A DNA stretch of 64,000 bases from Rhizopus arrhizus (Eukaryota > Mucoromycota > Mucoromycetes > Mucorales > Rhizopodaceae), in NCBI GenBank assembly GCA_024220505.1, contig JAKZZE010000010.1:1798001-1862000 (forward strand). Reading direction: 5' to 3'. Each line of letters starts with the position of its first letter. The stretch's first letter is position 1. Of the stretch, positions 57,757-64,000 are shown one piece after another. The notes under the pieces were generated by a model. That model did no database searches. It was not told where the DNA came from and saw nothing but the letters and a program-made list of their open reading frames with translations. The translations under genes were made by a program, and so were the position numbers.

Positions 57757-58666
57757 TTAATAGCATATTTACAAATTCAATTTTTAGGGTATAGATACAG
57801 TAGCAGACAAAACTGATGCACAAACCTTTTTTAGGTTTTAACTACCATTACTTGCTCATGTTAATTGCGATAGCCATGAAACTATATCAGAAGGAAGATA
57901 TGCTAACCATTGTAATTTATGTGTATTCTTAACATGACATTGTTAAAACTGAGAGAGGAGCATACTTTTTATTTATAAAAATATATGTTTTCTAAAAATC
58001 GTAAAAGTGGCTAAAATATTCGACTATATATAATTATATCATCTCTTGATATCATCGGATACTCTTCTTTGCATACGTTTGTAGCATGTGTGTATATTAC
58101 TTCCAGTAAAAAGGCCCACTCTTTAACTATTCTTTTCCAAAGTGTTTAGGAAAGGGGGGTTTTAAGTAAAATGTAATATAGCAACAAAGATAAAGAAATA
58201 CTGTTAGAACTTGGTATCCCTTTATTAAGTTAAGATAACTATGATTAAGATTCTACATGTAAAAAGTGAGGGTATTTATAGACATTATACGGATAAAGAA
58301 TTAGAACAGATTTATAATCAATTTAACGGAATAGATGATTACTATTTCTAATTATTAGTTTAGCCTGTTCCTAGCTTGTATTATCAATTATGCTATTGGG
58401 ATAGTTTCAGATAACTCTGGACATATAACTATTTAAGGAGACGGTGTTGTAGAACAGCGTCTGATCATAACGGACATTGAATAATCGCAACTAAAAGAAG
58501 TATATTAAAATTGATAAAAGATAATAATTTAAATCTTTATCAAATAAAATATATTCTTCTTCTTTTTATATAAAACTATCACAATTAGATTCATTCTATT
58601 AAGTAAACATGAGCAATAAATAAGTCATGACCTTTACTGTTCATCATTTCTGTAAATGAATAATAA
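57757..58666. other. AT-rich region, no gene
   Basis: No convincing gene. A 36-codon ATG frame at 58241-58351 is too short to call. Confidence 0.4.
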
Positions 58667-58891
58667 TGGATCAGGTACCTAGTCAACTTTGATCTGACTG
58701 GAGGCATTTCATATAAATATATCTTTCCTCTCAATGAAGACGGGACAATTCTCCCAGATCAGTTAAAGAACAATAAGATCTATAAAAACAACGAATTAAA
58801 AATTTTCATAATCGATTCAGTGATCATTCTTCAATCAAACATGTCAATTATTGGATCTACGCTCATAACTACTCATTTACCCGCCAACTGA
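58667..58891 (+). pseudogene. Coding fossil of 74 codons just upstream of the LINE
   Basis: Open between stops, no ATG at the start. It reads RYLVNFDLTGGISYKYIFPL, NEDGTILPDQLKNNKIYKNN and SNMSIIGSTLITTHLPAN. Composition is strongly protein-like. It may be a piece of a host gene or other element next to which the LINE inserted, or part of the LINE leader. Not assigned. Confidence 0.3.
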
Positions 58892-59025
58892 TAGAAGAAT
58901 ATAAATAGTAGACTTTGTAATGATTTCTTTTTAACAATTAAGATTGTCTTAAATAAAGTTCAGTCTCAAAAAGTATTCTTTGGTTTTTATTGCTACCTTT
59001 AAATTACTTTACCAGAACACACGTC

Positions 59026-60507
59026 ATGCTTCTTTCAACTAACGCTGCTAAGCCACCTGACGAAGGCGACATATCAGCTCGACCATCACCACCAGCGAGC
59101 ACCAAACTGACCTCAAAGCAACCTAAACAAGTGCTTTACTCCAAAGTTCATCAACGACCTGCGAAATTACATGAGAGTCTGTTACATGTTTCTAATTCGA
59201 GATCTCTACCATCCTCAAATTCATCGTCCACAGATCCAGCGGACGCACAACCTGTGATTATTGACACTGTTTACTGGGGAGCCTCTCAAACTCCTGGATC
59301 TATTTTCTTTGATGTTACTACTCGTAAAGAGTCAGATCGTGAATTGTACAAAATTTCATTTTATCAGCTTCAAGATTTTGTTGGCCAGCTTGTCCATAAG
59401 TCCGGCTCTAACCGTTACTTGGAAATTAATTTTGATAACAATGATGCTAAGCAGAATGCCTGCAATAACGGCCTTAAGTTCGACAATGGACACATTGTCA
59501 TCCGTCCTGCTATAGCGTTAGCTCCTGGCTCAATTGTTAAACGAGTCAACCTTCACCGCCTTCCTTGGCTTCGTCCCAAAGAACTTTTGGATGGCTTGAA
59601 AGCTACACTTGGTAACTATGGTGTAGTTCGTGATGTTGGAATTATAAAAGATAATGACACTGGTACTTTCCTTGGCTCTGGATATGCCTTTTTGGATGTT
59701 ACACCTTCTTTGGTACCTGCAGGACAGCCTCCTTTTCTGGACCTGTCTCATGTTATTACGTGGATCGATGAGGATACCAATCGCTCCGGAAATGTATTCA
59801 TTCACGCATATTGGAACGATATGCCTGTTTATTGTAAATACTGTCACGAGTCTGGACATAATGCTTCCTCTTGCCCTAAGTCACCTAGTAGCAAGCGAGT
59901 TTGTTTTTCATGTCTTAAACGTGGCCATGTTCGTGCTGATTGTCCGGACAAACATAAGTCGGCCAAACGACACCGTAATGGTCGAGTTGTTTCACCAGCT
60001 TCACCAGCCCCCGATACTTTGTTGAATATTGATACTGGGTCTGTTGACTCTTCAGATTCTGTGGTTTCTCCTGCTTCCACTCAGGGTCCATCTTCGGCTC
60101 TAGTTATAAATACGACCGCTTCCACTACTACACCAACTACTGTCCAAGTTGGACAGGAGGTAACACCTGCTGTTGACCAAGGGACGTCAACTTTGAACTC
60201 TGCTGGTCCCGATACCGCGACGGAATTGGATGACTTGTCTCATCAGTCCGCCGCTGATGATGTTGATATGGATGGCTCTTCTTCCGAGTCTACCATTGAC
60301 TATGCTCCTGCCGTTACGCGGTCTCCTGCTCCAAGCCCCGATACTACTGGTTCCGCCGCTACTGATCCTGCCTTTCCTGACACTGTTACTACTAGGACTA
60401 CAGCTACTAATGTGCCTAATATTACTGGTACTGGTGCTGCTGGTACGAGACTGGTTCAAACGCGTAGTGGCCGGTTTTCGAAACCGCCTCCCAAATGGGA
60501 TTTATAA
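59026..60507 (+). CDS. LINE ORF1, CCHC zinc-knuckle nucleic-acid-binding protein (493 aa)
   Basis: The frame is open from 58990, but the first ATG is at 59026 (MLLSTNAAKPPDEGD). The middle part (about 59500-59700) has an RRM-like fold pattern: VNLHRLPWLRPKELLDGLKA, YGVVRDVGIIKDNDTG and GYAFLDVTPS. Two CCHC knuckles follow: CKYCHESGHNASSC and CFSCLKRGHVRADC. The last about 170 residues are Ser/Thr/Pro/Ala-rich and probably disordered, ending GRFSKPPPKWDL. ORF1 proteins bind the LINE RNA and form the RNP. The stop TAA shares its last A with the ATG of ORF2. Confidence 0.92.
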   Translation: MLLSTNAAKPPDEGDISARPSPPASTKLTSKQPKQVLYSKVHQRPAKLHESLLHVSNSRSLPSSNSSSTDPADAQPVIIDTVYWGASQTPGSIFFDVTTRKESDRELYKISFYQLQDFVGQLVHKSGSNRYLEINFDNNDAKQNACNNGLKFDNGHIVIRPAIALAPGSIVKRVNLHRLPWLRPKELLDGLKATLGNYGVVRDVGIIKDNDTGTFLGSGYAFLDVTPSLVPAGQPPFLDLSHVITWIDEDTNRSGNVFIHAYWNDMPVYCKYCHESGHNASSCPKSPSSKRVCFSCLKRGHVRADCPDKHKSAKRHRNGRVVSPASPAPDTLLNIDTGSVDSSDSVVSPASTQGPSSALVINTTASTTTPTTVQVGQEVTPAVDQGTSTLNSAGPDTATELDDLSHQSAADDVDMDGSSSESTIDYAPAVTRSPAPSPDTTGSAATDPAFPDTVTTRTTATNVPNITGTGAAGTRLVQTRSGRFSKPPPKWDL

Positions 60508-63500
60508 TGTCATTATTAATGACTATAAACTCACGCAAGGCTTTTACGTTACTATCCTTAAATGGCAATAGCTTTTTTAAGAGTAGTAACCCATCTTCAC
60601 GACAACATCTCATCCGGTACATTCGCTCTTACAATCCTACTTTTGTCGCTCTTCAAGAAATTGATGGCAGTGACGCTAACAATGCTCAACATTTGAACAT
60701 CTTACATAAACAGTTCTGTAGTCAACAGTCTTTATGGACTAAATATTGCGGCCTACTCTGTTTTGATCCCCAGTACTCCTTAACTCGTATTCCTCTCCCT
60801 GAGGATTCGCGATGCATTTTAGCTCAAGTATCACACGCCACTGGAAACATGGCTCCTTTTTACATTTTGGTGATCTATGCCCCGGCTTCCTCTCATCGTG
60901 CTCGACTTGAATTCTTTAACACTTTATTGACTTTTCGACAACTATCTCCACTTGATCCTCTTTCTTGTATAGATCGCATGATTATTGCGGGAGATTTCAA
61001 CTACTCCTTGCCACCGTCTTCATCCTCACAAGGTTCTCGTGCACCAGAACGTTGGCTGCATTTTTTACAGTGTCATTTTCAAAATGTCATGGCTGAACTT
61101 CGATCTTTGGATACGGCTACTTTTCGCCGCGGTGCAACTACCAGGTCTACCATTGATTATATATATCTATCATTGGATATGGCTATCAACTATGTAGATG
61201 CTGATGTCGACTTTGTCAATTCATCTTGGACTGACCACGCTCTGATGACGGTTACTCTGAAAGCCGATCTCCTTACTGACACGGGACCAGGTATTTGGAG
61301 GGCGAATCCTGTGTTCACGCGAAGTAAAGCGTACCGTCAGAAATTGGCGAGTATGCTTACAAAACTATACGACCAGCAAATTGCCACGTCCTCATCGTCT
61401 CCTCAAGAACTATGGGATATGGTAAAAACTAAAGTTAAACATTTTACTCGCAAATTCGGTCGACAGCACGTTGATTGGAGGAAACAACAGTTGGTGGCGC
61501 TCCAACGTAAACGTCAACGATTACTTAGGGGCAAAATTCCCTCCTCACTCTTGGCTATACACCTACCACGCGTTGAACAGCAAATTCAGATACTACAAGA
61601 GGAGGTTACTTCGATTGCCATTTTGAAAGCAGAGAGAACCTGGCGGGAAAAGGGCGAGACTGATGCCGGGTACCTTAAGAAATCTGTGGCGACACGTCAA
61701 CTACAACGTTCAATTCCTCTTCTAGTGGATCCTTCTACAGACTCGGTTTGCTCTTCTCGTTCGCAAATGTTGGAGGTCACCGAACGTTTTTATGGGGATT
61801 TATACTCAGCTGACGATATCTGTCCTACCTCGTTGGACAAAATGGTTACCAATATTCCTCCTTCTTGTCGGCTTTCTGAAGACGACGCAGACATGATGAC
61901 GCATCCATTCGAGTTGTCTGAGATCCTTGATCAAGTGAAACGCTCACCGAAAGTCAGTAGTCCTGGTACAGATGGCCTGTCGTACGTTTTTTTTAATCTG
62001 ATCTTTAAACATCCGAAGTATACCGAGTTGATCTTACGTGTCTTTAACGATGCTCTGTCTTGTAGTCTTTTCCCTAGCTCTTGGCTTGAAACATGCGTCT
62101 GTCTTCTTCCCAAAAAAGGTGATCTTACACTCCTTAAGAATTGGCGACCAATTACGTTGATCAACTGCGATGCCAAAATCTTCACACGCTTACTCAACTC
62201 TCGTCTTGTTTCTGTGGCCTCTTCTCTCATCTCGCCCTGGCAGAGTGGGTTTATGAAAGGCCGTTTTATTGCAGATAATGGAGCTTTGGCGCAGATTACT
62301 CTCGAACAAGCTTCTCTACGGCAGTCTAAAGAGATTGGTTTGCTATGTGACCAAGAAAAAGCCTACGACCGAGTACATCCGGACTATCTTCGTGCCGTTT
62401 TGGTTCGTTTTGGCTTCCCTGCTCAATTTGTTTCTGTTATTGATGGTCTTTTCTATGGTACATCCATGCGTGTAAATGTTAACGGATACCTTACCCTTCC
62501 CGTTTCCCTTGGTCGTGGTTTACGTCAAGGTGACCCCATCAGTCCACTTTTGTTCAACTTGGCCATGGAACCTCTTGTGAAAGCGATCAGTCAGTCCTCT
62601 GACATTAAGGGCTTCAGTGCTCCGCCTCTGTCACTTTCATCCATCAGTGCTCCTATATTCGGCCCTTCTGGTCTCCAGCCCATAAAAGTTCTGGCTTATG
62701 CCGATGACTTACTGATATACTTGCAAGACCAGTCCGACCTTGACGAAGTTCAGCGTTTGATTCAGTGTTACAACCAAGCGTCCAATGCAAAGATGAATTT
62801 TGAAAAAACAGTCGCTTTTTCCGTGTCTGGTCTACCTCATCCTCACTGGCTACCTGCTCTTGCTTCACATGGCATTACAAAATGGCATGACCGGCGATCT
62901 CCTGAACCTCTAACTTACCTTGGGTACCCTTTGGCACAGTCAACTGGCCAACGCCAATTTTACCAAGACCAATTGATTGCGAAGGTGTCTCGCGCGTGTG
63001 ACATTCATAAACAACGTAATCTCTCGGTCCGTGGTCGTGCAACTGTACTCAATACATTGATCCTGTCGACTCTCTGGCATGTACTTCGCGTCTCATGGGT
63101 TAGTCAACATACTCTTGGAATCCTTCGTAAACTCTGCCGTGAGTTCCTTATGTTTCGCATTTTCCCTTCGGTATCCTTTGATGTGCTTCAGTTGCCTTTG
63201 ACAATAGGCGGTCTCGGTATTCTGGATCCGACATCCCAACAAATGGCTCTCCAGTTTCGTTGGCTTACTCCATTGCTACAGCATAGCTATCCTCGGTCTA
63301 TTGTGTCTCGTTGGATTGCTGCTCACATTGCAAGTATATCGCCTATCGCGCTCCCTGATCACCGGCTGCCTTTTCTTTTTGCTCCAGTTCGTCGAGGTCT
63401 TCTGCATCCGTCTCGACCTGGTATCTGTCCTATTCTGTTTAAAGCCTTTGACGCTATGTTTGATCCAGCTACAGTTTCCAATGAAATGAATGCACCTTTT

Positions 63501-64000
63501 GATCAACAAGGTCCCATCCCTCTGCATTATGTTCTAGATTTACCGTTGTCTGCTGTGGTGCTATGGCCTCCTGAGATACCTATACGCCAGCAGCGTTCTT
63601 TTGACAACCTTTTGGTCCAAGATGCCTTTGTCTTTGATGAAGAGATTTCTTGTGTCCGAAATAAAACGTCCAGTTCGATTAGACATCCCATTACCATTGG
63701 TCGAAATCGCATTCTTAAGCTTCTTCGTTGGATCAGCACTGGTACTGTCTCTTTGGCTCCATTCCTTGGTCGTTATTGTCTTCCTCTTCCCTCCGGGGCC
63801 CCTTTGGCTTTTGATGAAGCCGCTCGGTTTGATGCATTTTGCAATTCCCTCCTCTCCTGTTACTTAGATGTTCGTACACGGGTTATCTCTCCGAAAACCT
63901 ATCGTGCAGTCCGTTACAGTCGGCTTATGGCATCCTTTTCTGAATCTTCTCCGGTTCACCTTCGCTCTGCAATTTTTTGGAAATCTTTCTGGCGTCAGCC
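60507..64000 (+). CDS. LINE ORF2, endonuclease plus reverse transcriptase (partial, no stop in window)
   Basis: ATG 60507 overlaps the ORF1 stop. At least 1164 codons are open to the window edge. Endonuclease motifs: LSLNGNSF, ALQEID (catalytic Glu), IYAPAS, IIAGDFNYS and SSWTDHALM. Reverse transcriptase: LLPKKGDLTLLKNWRPITLI, QSGFMKGRFIADNGAL, CDQEKAYDRVHPDYL (first catalytic Asp), LGRGLRQGDPISPLLFNLAM, the catalytic AYADDLLIY, AKMNFEKTVAF and TYLGYPL. All catalytic residues expected for both domains are present. The C-terminal Cys/His region lies beyond the window. It makes target-primed cDNA copies of the element. No frameshift or stop was seen, which points to recent activity. Confidence 0.95.
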   Translation, partial: MSLLMTINSRKAFTLLSLNGNSFFKSSNPSSRQHLIRYIRSYNPTFVALQEIDGSDANNAQHLNILHKQFCSQQSLWTKYCGLLCFDPQYSLTRIPLPEDSRCILAQVSHATGNMAPFYILVIYAPASSHRARLEFFNTLLTFRQLSPLDPLSCIDRMIIAGDFNYSLPPSSSSQGSRAPERWLHFLQCHFQNVMAELRSLDTATFRRGATTRSTIDYIYLSLDMAINYVDADVDFVNSSWTDHALMTVTLKADLLTDTGPGIWRANPVFTRSKAYRQKLASMLTKLYDQQIATSSSSPQELWDMVKTKVKHFTRKFGRQHVDWRKQQLVALQRKRQRLLRGKIPSSLLAIHLPRVEQQIQILQEEVTSIAILKAERTWREKGETDAGYLKKSVATRQLQRSIPLLVDPSTDSVCSSRSQMLEVTERFYGDLYSADDICPTSLDKMVTNIPPSCRLSEDDADMMTHPFELSEILDQVKRSPKVSSPGTDGLSYVFFNLIFKHPKYTELILRVFNDALSCSLFPSSWLETCVCLLPKKGDLTLLKNWRPITLINCDAKIFTRLLNSRLVSVASSLISPWQSGFMKGRFIADNGALAQITLEQASLRQSKEIGLLCDQEKAYDRVHPDYLRAVLVRFGFPAQFVSVIDGLFYGTSMRVNVNGYLTLPVSLGRGLRQGDPISPLLFNLAMEPLVKAISQSSDIKGFSAPPLSLSSISAPIFGPSGLQPIKVLAYADDLLIYLQDQSDLDEVQRLIQCYNQASNAKMNFEKTVAFSVSGLPHPHWLPALASHGITKWHDRRSPEPLTYLGYPLAQSTGQRQFYQDQLIAKVSRACDIHKQRNLSVRGRATVLNTLILSTLWHVLRVSWVSQHTLGILRKLCREFLMFRIFPSVSFDVLQLPLTIGGLGILDPTSQQMALQFRWLTPLLQHSYPRSIVSRWIAAHIASISPIALPDHRLPFLFAPVRRGLLHPSRPGICPILFKAFDAMFDPATVSNEMNAPFDQQGPIPLHYVLDLPLSAVVLWPPEIPIRQQRSFDNLLVQDAFVFDEEISCVRNKTSSSIRHPITIGRNRILKLLRWISTGTVSLAPFLGRYCLPLPSGAPLAFDEAARFDAFCNSLLSCYLDVRTRVISPKTYRAVRYSRLMASFSESSPVHLRSAIFWKSFWRQ

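Larger units (their letters stand above)
58900..64000 (+). mobile_element. Apparently intact LINE (non-LTR) retrotransposon, runs off the window end
   Basis: Two ORFs typical of LINEs: ORF1 with CCHC zinc knuckles and ORF2 with AP-like endonuclease and reverse transcriptase. I read ORF2 codon by codon from 60507 to 64000 without a stop. The 5' boundary is uncertain and the 3' end lies outside. Base composition is visibly less AT-rich than the flanks. It shares the C-terminal ORF2 region with the relic at 23.1-24.4 kb, so the family is present at more than one place. The clade (L1-like or Tad-like) was not determined. Confidence 0.9.

Noticed and set aside
59530..60459. Minus-strand ORFs within LINE ORF1
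   Set aside because: Shadows of the ORF1 coding strand with repetitive Ser/Arg content.

Overview
The window looks like nuclear DNA from an early-diverging filamentous fungus, most likely Mucoromycota/Mucorales. It is very AT-rich. Its genes are split by many short GT-AG introns (about 42-65 nt), and its genes stand close together on both strands. The protein set fits: a Rhizomucor/Rhizopus-type class 3 lipase, 6-pyruvoyl tetrahydropterin synthase, a mitochondrial animal-like glutamate dehydrogenase, a COP1-type ligase, LINE retrotransposons and a Fanzor (eukaryotic TnpB-like) relic. Species was not determined. No tRNA, rRNA or CRISPR was recognised.

Layout. 1-2.1 kb: weak coding fragments. 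2.2-10.6 kb: tRNA uridine hydroxylase/rhodanese (TrhO type), a lysine-rich protein with an internal repeat, a TLDc protein, COP1 and poly(A) polymerase. 10.6-12.8 kb: gene-poor, with decayed coding traces. 12.8-22.3 kb: mitochondrial GDH, m-AAA protease, a CK1-like kinase, a coiled-coil protein and a FetB/UPF0014 membrane protein. 23.1-24.4 kb: a 5'-truncated LINE relic. 25.9-28.3 kb: an M28 peptidase of the PSMA/transferrin-receptor type. 30.5-37.5 kb: PTPS, an alpha/beta hydrolase, a PPxY membrane protein, an SPX-RING protein with a possible CaaX end, and V-ATPase subunit a. 40-48.1 kb: a TPT/nucleotide-sugar transporter, a MAPKBP1/WDR62-like WD40 protein and a GT8 glycosyltransferase. 49-52.3 kb: a relic block with an IS630/Tc1-like transposase, a Fanzor pseudogene and an EMC7-like pseudogene. 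52.4-56.4 kb: a class 3 lipase and a METTL6-type tRNA m3C methyltransferase. 57.5 kb: a Tc1/mariner relic. 59-64 kb: a LINE whose two ORFs are intact as far as they can be seen; ORF2 runs off the window.

How the genes relate. Most are unlinked housekeeping genes. Two mitochondrial genes (GDH, m-AAA protease) lie in tandem. The SPX-RING ligase (phosphate sensing) and V-ATPase subunit a are neighbours, but I do not claim a shared pathway. The most unusual parts are the mobile-element derived ones: the Fanzor relic beside a divergently placed DDE transposase relic, and the LINE whose ORF1 stop and ORF2 start overlap as TAATG. Several gene ends cannot be seen from simple ORFs: a spliced last exon of the m-AAA protease, a last exon of the FetB-like gene behind a poly(A)-containing intron, and a 19-nt microexon in the transporter.
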